From CAZAMB01 sp964486335 (GTDB taxonomy: Bacteria > Planctomycetota > Phycisphaerae > UBA1845), in assembly GCA_964486335.1 (NCBI GenBank), contig CAZAMB010000031.1:1-14552 (forward strand): 14,552 bases of DNA, written 5' to 3'. Each line of letters begins with the position of its first letter. The first letter of the stretch is position 1. Positions 1-7,470 of the stretch are shown piece by piece. The translations under genes were made by a program, and so were the position numbers. The notes under the pieces were generated by a model. That model was not told where the DNA came from. It saw only the letters and a program-made list of their open reading frames with translations, and did no database searches.

Positions 1-65
1 GCTTTCCGTTCTTAGGCTTACGCGTCATTCCGCAGAGAACGTTGGGACACTACTGTGGCAAGATA

Positions 66-800
66 ATGAATTCGAATTCACAAACAAACAGAGAGCCATC
101 GGCAGCCTTTCCGTACAAGCCGCCCACGGACGAGATCAGGAGTCGCTATTCACACATATTCGAATTGAAGGAGCCGCTCCCGCCTCGACTATGGAAGACC
201 GCCTTCGACAAGCTCGTCGCGCTGGTAATGGTTGTCGTTTCCGCGCCTGTCTTGCTGCTCATGAAGCTCGCGTACGTTGTCGAAGGTTGGATCATCCCCG
301 AAAACAAGGGGCCGATGTTCTTCTTCTATTACGCCGTCAGTGCGGGGCGGCAAATCAAGAAGTACAAGATTCGGCTAATCAAGACGAAGTACATCGATCC
401 AGAGGGCGCCAAGAGGCACGACTGGATTGCCTACTCCGCGGAATGGACGCCGGACAGCCGTACGCATGTGGGACAGTTCGCAAAGAAGTTCTACCTGGAT
501 GAACTGCCTCAGTTCTTCAGCGTACTGAAGGGGGACATGAGCGTGGTCGGCCCGCGGCCGCTGTCAGTTCTGCATTACGAGCGCGACCGCGCACAAGGTA
601 ACGTCACACGCTTTCTGGTTCGCGGTGGCCTGCTTGGCCTAGGCCACGTAAACAAGGGCACGCCAGAGATGGGCAATCCCGTTTACGAGTACGAGTATGT
701 AGATCAGTACATCAAGCGATCATCCTTCGGCCTGCTCATGCTCGACCTTTGGATCATATGGCGGGGGGTCCTTCTGATGATGAAGGGCGGCGGTCACTAA
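66..800 (+). CDS. Initiating sugar transferase (monotopic phosphoglycosyl transferase, PF02397 type)
   Basis: This protein probably transfers a sugar-1-phosphate from a UDP-sugar to undecaprenyl phosphate on the cytoplasmic face of the inner membrane, the first step of EPS or O-antigen repeat-unit assembly. It has 244 residues. A hydrophobic segment at about 47-70 contains a proline (P61), as in the re-entrant membrane helix of this family. The catalytic Asp-Glu pair is in the Y-L-D-E-L-P-Q motif (D145, E146), followed by G-D-M-S-V-V-G-P-R-P-L at 156-166. The ATG at 66 is preferred; an in-frame TTG at 42 would add eight residues, and neither has a strong ribosome binding site. The protein is short and lacks the large N-terminal membrane domain of WcaJ/WbaP, so it is the small-core type. 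The family is clear; the sugar is unknown. It precedes the regulators and may be transcribed separately from the main operon. Confidence 0.9.
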   Translation: MNSNSQTNREPSAAFPYKPPTDEIRSRYSHIFELKEPLPPRLWKTAFDKLVALVMVVVSAPVLLLMKLAYVVEGWIIPENKGPMFFFYYAVSAGRQIKKYKIRLIKTKYIDPEGAKRHDWIAYSAEWTPDSRTHVGQFAKKFYLDELPQFFSVLKGDMSVVGPRPLSVLHYERDRAQGNVTRFLVRGGLLGLGHVNKGTPEMGNPVYEYEYVDQYIKRSSFGLLMLDLWIIWRGVLLMMKGGGH

Positions 801-831
801 GGCCCGCGCCGACCGGCGGTGCAGTCAGATA

Positions 832-859
832 ATGGCAACTCGCTCTAGATAGTGATAAT
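832..859 (+). promoter_or_regulatory. Candidate sigma-70 promoter for the H-NS gene
   Basis: A -10-like GATAAT lies at 854-859 (five of six consensus bases). ATGGCA at 832-837 (four of six) sits 16 bp upstream as a possible -35. Transcription would start near 866, about 40 bp before the ATG at 907. A second GATAAT is at 828-833. This rests on consensus matching only. Confidence 0.35.
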
Positions 860-871
860 GTGTGCACCTAT

Positions 872-887
872 TTCGCAAGAATGCGAA
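872..887. promoter_or_regulatory. Short inverted repeat upstream of the H-NS gene
   Basis: TTCGCA (872-877) and TGCGAA (882-887) form a perfect 6-bp inverted repeat around AGAA. It lies just downstream of the candidate promoter and 19 bp before the H-NS start. It could be an operator or a small hairpin in the leader. A repeat this short can arise by chance. Confidence 0.3.
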
Positions 888-906
888 TGACGAGATTGGA
901 AGTTTT

Positions 907-1242
907 ATGGCCAGTTACAAAGAGCTGAAAGCGAAGGCCGAGGAGTTGCTGAAGCAGGCCGACCAGGTGCGGAAGACCGAGATCGCCTCCATCGTCGCCG
1001 AGATCAAGGCGAAGATGACCGAATTCGGCATCACGCTTGCGGACCTGCGCGAGACCCGCCGTCGCGCCGCGAAGAAGAAGGCCAAGAAGGGCGCCAAGCG
1101 CAGCACCAAGGGCAAGAAGGTCGCCCCCAAGTACCGCGACCCCGCCACAGGCGAGACTTGGAGCGGCCGAGGCAAGGCGCCCAAGTGGCTCGCGGCCTAC
1201 TTGAAGAAGGGCCGCAAGAAGGAAAGCTACCTCATCAAGTAG
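907..1242 (+). CDS. H-NS family nucleoid-associated protein
   Basis: This 111-residue basic protein probably binds AT-rich DNA and silences horizontally acquired or surface-polysaccharide genes. An N-terminal helical oligomerisation region (about 3-50, rich in Lys and Glu) is followed by a very lysine-rich linker (about 51-76). The C-terminal H-NS DNA-binding domain (about 76-100) has K-Y-R-D-P at 75-79 and W-S-G-R-G-K-A-P-K-W-L at 85-95; its R-G-R-like loop is the part that enters the minor groove. The ATG at 907 starts a typical H-NS protein; upstream in-frame starts would add sequence unlike the family. The gene is a single unit between the sugar transferase and the EPS regulator. Its position beside an RfaH-type antiterminator suggests local control of this locus, though it could equally be one of several genome-wide H-NS paralogues. 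Confidence 0.92.
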   Translation: MASYKELKAKAEELLKQADQVRKTEIASIVAEIKAKMTEFGITLADLRETRRRAAKKKAKKGAKRSTKGKKVAPKYRDPATGETWSGRGKAPKWLAAYLKKGRKKESYLIK

Positions 1243-1273
1243 GGGGCCCGCGGTCCCCGAATGCTTGCTGGGC

Positions 1274-1289
1274 CTGCCGCAATCGGCAG
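1274..1289 (+). terminator. Hairpin downstream of the H-NS gene (weak terminator candidate)
   Basis: CTGCCG (1274-1279) and CGGCAG (1284-1289) form a perfect 6-bp stem with a CAAT loop, 31 bp past the H-NS stop. Outer bases GGGCC (1270-1274) and GGCCC (1295-1299) could form an alternative pairing. There is no T-tract, so it is not a standard intrinsic terminator. Confidence 0.3.
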
Positions 1290-1318
1290 TTGACGGCCCG
1301 GGCGCATCCCGGCAATCT
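1290..1318 (+). promoter_or_regulatory. Candidate promoter for the regulator pair
   Basis: TTGACG (1290-1295) is a good -35 match. CAATCT (1313-1318) lies exactly 17 bp further on but keeps only the second-position A and the final T of the -10 consensus. If real, transcription would start near 1325, inside the adjacent palindrome, the arrangement expected for repression. Confidence 0.3.
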
Positions 1319-1339
1319 GCGTTCAACTGTTGAACGCAG
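1317..1339. promoter_or_regulatory. Perfect 23-bp palindrome, candidate operator of the EPS regulator
   Basis: Two perfect 11-bp arms, CTGCGTTCAAC (1317-1327) and GTTGAACGCAG (1329-1339), flank a single central T. The site ends 15 bp before the GTG of the winged-helix regulator and overlaps the end of the candidate -10. Its size and symmetry fit a dimeric winged-helix repressor, and its location suggests autoregulation of that gene and the coupled rfaH-like gene. No second full copy was seen in the window; only a half-site (GTTGAA, 2311-2316) occurs in the leader of the structural operon. As RNA it could also form a hairpin, although the 1-nt loop is unfavourable. Confidence 0.6.
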
Positions 1340-1354
1340 GAGCGTTCCCCCGCC

Positions 1355-1711
1355 GTGGATGAGGCGCACTACAAGCTGCTTCGCCTGATCGAGAGTCGGC
1401 CCGACGCCACCCAGCGCGAGCTGGCGCAGGCGCTGGGCGTGAGCCTCGGCAAGGTGAACTACTGCGTGAACGCCCTCATCGAGAAGGGCCTCGTTAAGGC
1501 ACGCAACTTCCGGAACAGCCACAACAAGCTCGCCTACGCCTACCTGCTCACCCCCCGCGGGATCGAGCAGAAGACGGCGGTGACGGTGCAGTTCCTGCGG
1601 CGGAAGGTCAGCGAGTACGAGTCGCTCAAGCGCGAGATCGCCGAACTCAAGCGCGAGGTGGAGAGCACCGCCGCCGCGACTGATGTCCCCAAGGGGTGGA
1701 AGCCGCGATGA
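1355..1711 (+). CDS. MarR family EPS-associated transcriptional regulator
   Basis: This 118-residue winged-helix protein resembles the small MarR-type regulators found in proteobacterial exopolysaccharide loci (the TIGR04176-like family, recognised from memory). The HTH is at about 5-50, with T-Q-R-E-L-A-Q-A-L-G-V-S followed by recognition-helix residues G-K-V-N-Y-C-V-N-A-L. The wing is at about 50-66 (N-F-R-N-S-H-N-K-L-A-Y-A-Y), then T-P-R-G-I-E. A charged coiled-coil tail at about 76-104 probably dimerises. The GTG at 1355 is the only usable start after an in-frame stop at 1331; an AGGAG lies at 1338-1342, somewhat far upstream. The stop overlaps the start of the rfaH-like gene, so the two are probably co-translated. 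The palindrome just upstream is its likely operator. Whether it activates or represses, and any ligand, cannot be told. Confidence 0.9.
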   Translation: MDEAHYKLLRLIESRPDATQRELAQALGVSLGKVNYCVNALIEKGLVKARNFRNSHNKLAYAYLLTPRGIEQKTAVTVQFLRRKVSEYESLKREIAELKREVESTAAATDVPKGWKPR

Positions 1712-2268
1712 GCGAGATCCCGACGGCCGCGGCGATCCCGCCTATAGTTCCCATCGAATCGCCGGCCAGCGGCGCAGTTGGCCAGGTTCGCTGGTTCGTG
1801 GGGTACACCAAGCCGCGGGAGGAGGCGAGGGCGCAGGAGAACCTCATGCGCCAGGGCTTCGAGTGCCACCTGCCGCTCATTCGCACGCAGAAGCGCACTA
1901 AGGGGATGCTGGCGTGGCGGCTGGAACCGCTGTTTCCTCGTTATCTGTTCCTGCGGCCGGCCTCCGGTGCGGCACCGATGGATCGTGTGCGTTCGACCCT
2001 GGGGATGACGGGCCTGGTGCGTTTCGCCGGCTTGCCGGCCACCGTGGCGCAGGCCGTGATCGAGGAGTTGAAGGCACTCGGCGAGGAATTCCGGCAGGCC
2101 CTCTTCAAGCCGGGCAACAGCGTGAGGCTTGCGGATGGGCCGCTTGCGGGGCTTGAGGGGATATTCGAGCGCGCGGACGGGGATGCGAGGGCGATCGTGC
2201 TGCTCGAGTTCCTGTCACGAGAGCATCGGGTATCAGTGCCGATGGAGAGTGTCACCGCCGTGGGCTAG
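1708..2268 (+). CDS. rfaH: RfaH-type transcription antiterminator (NusG paralogue)
   Basis: This 186-residue protein probably loads on RNA polymerase paused at an ops site, suppresses pausing and Rho termination, and helps ribosomes engage long polysaccharide operons. After a non-conserved 26-residue extension comes the NGN domain (about 27-125), with W-F-V-G-Y-T-K-P-R, R-A-Q-E-N-L-M-R-Q and E-P-L-F-P-R-Y-L-F. The KOW domain (about 135-186) has G-N-S-V-R-L and F-E-R-A-D-G-D-A-R-A-I-V-L-L. Aligned by eye with remembered E. coli RfaH, it matches RfaH-specific stretches (EPLFPxYLF, DGxAR) rather than housekeeping NusG. K35, R41, R48 and Q49 align with basic or polar residues of the ops-binding face. 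The ATG at 1708 overlaps the preceding stop (ATGA) and has AAGGGG upstream; a GTG at 1696 is less likely. An exact ops sequence lies 119 bp past its stop. Confidence 0.93.
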   Translation: MSEIPTAAAIPPIVPIESPASGAVGQVRWFVGYTKPREEARAQENLMRQGFECHLPLIRTQKRTKGMLAWRLEPLFPRYLFLRPASGAAPMDRVRSTLGMTGLVRFAGLPATVAQAVIEELKALGEEFRQALFKPGNSVRLADGPLAGLEGIFERADGDARAIVLLEFLSREHRVSVPMESVTAVG

Positions 2269-2280
2269 TGGTGCGGAGGC

Positions 2281-2311
2281 CACTCGCAATGGCGGTACAC
2301 CGCGGCGAGTG
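2281..2311 (+). terminator. Strong hairpin after the rfaH-like gene
   Basis: CACTCGC (2281-2287) pairs perfectly with GCGAGTG (2305-2311). An inner stem, GCGG (2292-2295) with CCGC (2300-2303), closes a TACA loop; an asymmetric internal loop separates the two stems. It begins 13 bp after the stop codon and is followed by TTGAAAG, not a T-tract. It may stabilise the 3' end of the regulator mRNA or act as an imperfect terminator. It lies upstream of the ops site, so RfaH loaded there could not act on it. Confidence 0.4.
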
Positions 2312-2386
2312 TTGAAAGAAGCATCAGACGGGAATACCCGCGACATCGATATTTTCAGGCGCCATTGGGGTGCGCATGAACCCAAG

Positions 2387-2398
2387 GGCGGTAGCGTG
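2387..2398 (+). promoter_or_regulatory. ops element (RfaH recruitment site)
   Basis: GGCGGTAGCGTG here is identical over 12 bases to the ops element of enterobacterial JUMPstart leaders, the sequence that pauses RNA polymerase and recruits RfaH. It is on the coding strand, in the leader of the structural operon, 80 bp before the dehydrogenase start and downstream of an rfaH-like gene. The inner GC-GGTA-GC can form the small non-template-strand hairpin described for ops. The rest of the JUMPstart consensus is not evident. A promoter must lie upstream, but no convincing -35/-10 pair is visible; TATTTT at 2350-2355 is only a weak -10 candidate. Confidence 0.85.
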
Positions 2399-2478
2399 CC
2401 TTGGTACATCAATGTCGCGTCTCGTCCTCTCGATAACCCCGCCAACAAGTCAACCACAAGTCGATTAGTGAAGACGCC

Positions 2479-3780
<1,302 letters not shown>

Positions 3781-4030
3781 CCATCGGGATTCCGATCTCC
3801 AGCGCATTTATTCGAAAGGAGGCGGAAGTCTTGGCGCACAGGCAACCCAGGGAATTTCTGCAATACTCATTGTGCAATGATGGACATCCTTGGCGACATA
3901 AGGTCGCTGTATATCGTTTACATTTCCGGCGAGCCGTAATATTCCGATCGGCGAGCCCAACGATTTTGAGTCTTCGGTTTACGCTGCTATCAAGCGCTTT
4001 TGGCGAGCCTACAAGATAGTCTCGATATAA
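3781..4030 (+). other. Gap between dehydrogenase and polymerase genes, possible gene remnant
   Basis: This 250-bp gap has no convincing intact gene and lower G+C than its neighbours (31 of 60 bases at 3901-3960). One frame from 3779 reads like protein (S-D-L-Q-R-I-Y-S-K-G-G-G-S-L-G-A-Q-A-T-Q then I-S-A-I-L-I-V-Q) up to a stop at 3878. It vaguely resembles the start of Wzx-type flippases but has no start codon. The same frame near the end (3959-4030) reads N-D-F-E-S-S-V-Y-A-A-I-K-R-F-W-R-A-Y-K-I-V-S-I and then a stop. Between them, a 9-bp direct repeat CGGCGAGCC occurs at 3927-3935 and 3949-3957. Separately, AAAGGAGG (3815-3822) stands 8 bp before a TTG at 3831 that opens a 62-residue frame ending at 4019, with no recognisable product. 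A decayed or internally deleted gene is the best guess. Confidence 0.3.
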
Positions 4031-5542
4031 ATGACGAACTGGAAGTCCGCACAATCTCTATTGCCCAATTGGCCGGTATTCATCGGAATACTTGCATTTG
4101 GGCTTCTCATCACACTGACGCAGCGAGTCGAATTGTTCGTTGTGTTGGCTGCGCCGATCGCACTTTTCACGTTGCGAAATTTCCGTGCAACTCTCACGGT
4201 CAGCGTGTGGATGATGCTGATCTGGATGTCCCGCTTGCCTGAGACGCTCTTCGAATTGGATCGATTCAGTTATGTCGTGTATCTGTGCATGGCGATCAGC
4301 CTGGCCGCATATGGGGTCAGGCTCCTGGGTCCAGGTGGGCAGGCTTGGTTCCGCATGTGGAGGACGGGTTGGGGGATCTGGTTGTTCCTCTTGGTAATCG
4401 TCATTGGCGCCGTTCACGGCGTCTTTTATGTCGAAGAGATCCCGCCATGGATGTCAATCCAAGGCCTGGATGGTTTTGTTGAACCATGGACCACTTGGAC
4501 CTACTTCAGGACGTTCGCCTTGCCAGGCATATTTCAATTACTCCTGGCGCTCCTGATTGCTGCTGGTTATTCCGATGGAAAGTACCCGGCTCAAGTCATT
4601 GCGCCCGCGGCGCTGATGCTATGGATACTCGTCTTTACAATTGGCGGAGTTGTTGTCATGTCCGGTCAAAGCTTGGGTGATCTGGCTCAAGAGGATCAAC
4701 GCCGCTTTCTTTCCGAGGCTGGGTTCCACGCCAATACCTTCGGTGGGTTGTTGGCGATCTCTTACGCCATTCTGCTTGGCGCATGGCAAGGTGCAAGACA
4801 ACGCTGGTTGCGGGCACTTCTTCTGGCAACCATCGTGGTCACGGGACTTGGCCTGGTGCTTACCTTTTCGCGCGGGGCTTATCTTGCGGCGCTTGCTGTA
4901 ACCGGGCTGTTCTACATTCGTGGATCGCTCTCTAAGAAGATCATTTTCATCGCCCTTCTACTTGTTGTCTGGTTCGTCTTGCCGGCTGCCGTTGTCGATC
5001 GCGTCATGACAAATGTTGAATCGCGAGACATTAACGCCATCAGTGCCGACAGAATTGAGGGGATCTGGTTGCCGCTCCTTGCTGACATACGAAGCCATGT
5101 CCTGATTGGCCAGGGACTTCACTCTATCCTTTGGACAGAGGCGCAACAGCAGAAAGTGATGCTTCCTGTGGGCATCGCGCACAACGGCTATATCGATCTG
5201 CTGCTGGATGTGGGAATGCTTGGCGCAATTGCCGTGTTCGGTTCCTATCTCTATCTGTGGCGGGGCTTTATGCGAATGTCACAGTTCGACCCCGATTCCC
5301 GCCTGCGCGGCTTGTTCCTTGGCGGCCGCCTTGCGGTGGTTGCGCTCTTGCTGGTTGCACTGACCAATGAGCGCCTAACTCCCTCTGTCACGGCCTTCCC
5401 GCTTTGGCTGATAGGGGGAATCATGCTAGGTCGCATGCATTGGCTCAGGAAATTGCCAAAGCAGACGCTGTTGCCGACCGCGCCAGGAATCGGCATCGCG
5501 CATGCCAGCGAGCCTGGATTGGCTCATCGAGGGGGGCTGTAG
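4031..5542 (+). CDS. O-antigen polymerase/ligase family membrane protein (Wzy/WaaL-like)
   Basis: This 503-residue inner-membrane protein, with roughly ten to twelve hydrophobic segments, belongs to the Wzy_C/O-antigen ligase superfamily. It would act on the periplasmic side, either polymerising undecaprenyl-linked repeat units or transferring the glycan to an acceptor. Supporting motifs are T-F-S-R-G-A-Y-L-A (278 onward), the S-A-D-R-I-E-G-I-W periplasmic-loop segment followed by I-G-Q-G-L, and A-H-N-G-Y-I-D-L-L-L-D-V-G-M-L-G with H384. The conserved arginine and histidine are as expected for the family. Sequence alone does not separate polymerase from ligase; polymerase fits because the locus has no other candidate. 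The ATG at 4031 lacks a Shine-Dalgarno sequence. The gene is more A/T-rich than the next one, as is common for wzy genes. Its end is 3 bp before the amidotransferase start. Confidence 0.85.
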   Translation: MTNWKSAQSLLPNWPVFIGILAFGLLITLTQRVELFVVLAAPIALFTLRNFRATLTVSVWMMLIWMSRLPETLFELDRFSYVVYLCMAISLAAYGVRLLGPGGQAWFRMWRTGWGIWLFLLVIVIGAVHGVFYVEEIPPWMSIQGLDGFVEPWTTWTYFRTFALPGIFQLLLALLIAAGYSDGKYPAQVIAPAALMLWILVFTIGGVVVMSGQSLGDLAQEDQRRFLSEAGFHANTFGGLLAISYAILLGAWQGARQRWLRALLLATIVVTGLGLVLTFSRGAYLAALAVTGLFYIRGSLSKKIIFIALLLVVWFVLPAAVVDRVMTNVESRDINAISADRIEGIWLPLLADIRSHVLIGQGLHSILWTEAQQQKVMLPVGIAHNGYIDLLLDVGMLGAIAVFGSYLYLWRGFMRMSQFDPDSRLRGLFLGGRLAVVALLLVALTNERLTPSVTAFPLWLIGGIMLGRMHWLRKLPKQTLLPTAPGIGIAHASEPGLAHRGGL

Positions 5543-5545
5543 CGC

Positions 5546-7468
5546 GTGTGCGGCATTACCGGCTTCTGTTCGAGTTCCCGTTTTGCAGATCAACTTGGCA
5601 GCGACATTGCGGGTGCCACGCGCGCCCTGATCCACCGCGGCCCGGACGACGAAGGCATCTGGCTGGGAGAGGGTGTCGGCCTGGGCCACCGGCGTCTGTC
5701 CATCCTCGACCTCAGCCACGGCAGCCACCAGCCGATGCTGTCGCCGGACTGCCGCCACGTCATCGCCTACAACGGCGAGGTTTACAACTTTCGCGAGCTG
5801 CGCAAGGACCTCGAAGCCGAAGGGCATCGATTCCGCACCGAGGGCGACACCGAGGTCGTCCTCGCCGCGCTGGCCGCTTGGGGCGTTGAGGTGGCAGTGC
5901 GCCGCTTCATCGGCATGTTCGCCATCGCGCTGTGGGACAAGGCGGAAAGGCGCCTCGTGCTGGTCCGCGATCGCCTCGGCGTCAAGCCGCTCTACTACGG
6001 CTGGGATGGCAGGAACCTGTGCTTCGGGTCCGAGCTGAAGGCGCTGCGGGCCTACCGGCATTGGCAGCCCGAGATTGATCAAGCCGCGCTGGCCGAATAC
6101 TTCCAGTTCGGATACATCAACGCGCCGCGGAGCATCTACCGCAACGTCTTCAAGCTGCCGCCCGGACATTGGCTTGAGCTCAGGCAGGGCAGGACGCCCG
6201 CGGTGCGGCGCTACTGGACGGTGCTTGATGCGCTGGCTACGCCCCTGAGGGAGAGCGAGGACGAACTCGCCGAACAACTTGAAGCGCTCATGGTGGATGC
6301 CTTCCGCCTGCGCATGGTGGCGGACGTGCCGGTTGGCATGTTCCTCTCCGGCGGAATTGATTCCTCGATGGTGACAGCGCTGCTGCAAAAGCACCATGGC
6401 AACGTGCATACCTTCACCATCGGATTCAAGGAGGACAAATACGACGAATCCCGGCACGCGCGCCGCGTGGCTGAATACCTCGGAACGAACCACACCGAGC
6501 GCATCCTCGAGACGGAGGAGGCCAAACGCATCCTGCCGCAGTGGGGCGATCTCTACGACGAGCCCTTCGCCGATTCGTCCGGTATTCCGACCTATCTGGT
6601 TTCAAAGGTCGCGGGCGAACAGGTGAAGGTAGTGCTCTCCGCAGATGGCGGCGATGAGTTGTTCAGCGGTTATAGCAACTATGCAAACGTCCTGCTTCTG
6701 CAGTCGGTTCGTGAGCGCATCCCCTCGGCGATTCGCCGAGTTCTCTCGCCAATACTACGTCATCTCCCTCTCGATGCCGTGGACTTGTTCTTGCTGGCCA
6801 GTCCTTTGCCTATCGAGATGAAAGATGCATTTCGGCACAAGTTGGTAAGGCGCGCGCGCCGTGCTCGCGATAACTATCTCGTAAGCGGCACTCCCGGCCT
6901 GTTATACGAAGCATGCACGTCGCCATATTGGCATGGAGAGACGCTGCATCACTTAGTCGGTGGGGCTCCGGGTCATGGCCGTGAACTTTCGGACGATTAT
7001 CCAGGTATGTTCGCCGAGCAGATGTGTCTGTGGGATCTCCACAACTACCTGCCCGGCGACATTCTCGCGAAGGTCGATCGCGCGACCATGGCCGCTAGCA
7101 TCGAGGGTCGCGAGCCCTTGCTTGACCACCGCCTTGTCGAGTTCGCTTTCCGGCTTCCCCTGAATCTCCGCCGGGGGGCGCTGGGTCCCAAGCACCTGCT
7201 GCGCAAGTTGCTCTACAAACATGTTCCGCAAGAGATGGTGGACCGCCCCAAGATGGGATTCGGTATCCCACTGCTGAAGTGGATGCGCGCAGACCTGAAC
7301 CATCTGCTGGGCGACTATCTCGATCCACAATCCATCCGGTCGCAGGGCCTGTTCGACCCGACAGTTGTGAGCAGATCGGTTCGCGCCTTCCAGGCAGGCG
7401 ACGGCGAGGTAGTGAATCGGCTATGGTCGCTGCTTGCCTTCCAGATGTGGCACAGGCGCTGGGGCTGA
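5546..7468 (+). CDS. asnB: AsnB-type glutamine-hydrolysing amidotransferase
   Basis: This 640-residue cytoplasmic enzyme has the asparagine synthetase B fold. An N-terminal class II glutaminase domain (about 2-190) carries the nucleophile C2 in M-C-G-I-T-G-F, then H-R-G-P-D-D-E-G and N-G-E-V-Y-N. The ATP-dependent synthetase domain (about 240-600) has the pyrophosphate loop S-G-G-I-D-S-S at 268-274 and S-A-D-G-G-D-E-L-F-S-G-Y from 365. In the classical reaction it converts aspartate to asparagine. Homologues inside polysaccharide loci, such as WbpS of Pseudomonas aeruginosa O6, amidate uronic acids instead, and the upstream uronate-forming dehydrogenase supports that role here (inference). 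The GTG start at 5546 is fixed by the need for Cys at position 2 and has GAGGGGGG 9 bp upstream. The segment at about 6700-6960 looks less GC-rich than the rest. The next gene begins 2 bp after its stop. Confidence 0.9.
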   Translation: MCGITGFCSSSRFADQLGSDIAGATRALIHRGPDDEGIWLGEGVGLGHRRLSILDLSHGSHQPMLSPDCRHVIAYNGEVYNFRELRKDLEAEGHRFRTEGDTEVVLAALAAWGVEVAVRRFIGMFAIALWDKAERRLVLVRDRLGVKPLYYGWDGRNLCFGSELKALRAYRHWQPEIDQAALAEYFQFGYINAPRSIYRNVFKLPPGHWLELRQGRTPAVRRYWTVLDALATPLRESEDELAEQLEALMVDAFRLRMVADVPVGMFLSGGIDSSMVTALLQKHHGNVHTFTIGFKEDKYDESRHARRVAEYLGTNHTERILETEEAKRILPQWGDLYDEPFADSSGIPTYLVSKVAGEQVKVVLSADGGDELFSGYSNYANVLLLQSVRERIPSAIRRVLSPILRHLPLDAVDLFLLASPLPIEMKDAFRHKLVRRARRARDNYLVSGTPGLLYEACTSPYWHGETLHHLVGGAPGHGRELSDDYPGMFAEQMCLWDLHNYLPGDILAKVDRATMAASIEGREPLLDHRLVEFAFRLPLNLRRGALGPKHLLRKLLYKHVPQEMVDRPKMGFGIPLLKWMRADLNHLLGDYLDPQSIRSQGLFDPTVVSRSVRAFQAGDGEVVNRLWSLLAFQMWHRRWG

Positions 7469-7470
7469 AC

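Noticed and set aside
804..819. Terminator after the sugar transferase gene
   Set aside because: CCGC and GCGG can pair over an 8-nt loop, but the stem is only 4 bp and no T-tract follows.
1243..1259. GGGG/CCCC pairing right after the H-NS stop as an intrinsic terminator
   Set aside because: The stem is four pairs with a long GC-rich loop and no T-tract, so it is too weak to call.
2291..2297. GGCGGTA as a second ops-like site
   Set aside because: Only seven bases match and the downstream half (CACC) differs from the ops sequence. It is part of the hairpin stem at 2281-2311.
5426..6493. Long open frame of 355 codons on the minus strand
   Set aside because: It lies opposite the amidotransferase gene, whose catalytic motifs are all intact. 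The frame is a by-product of GC-rich codon use and has no recognisable domain.
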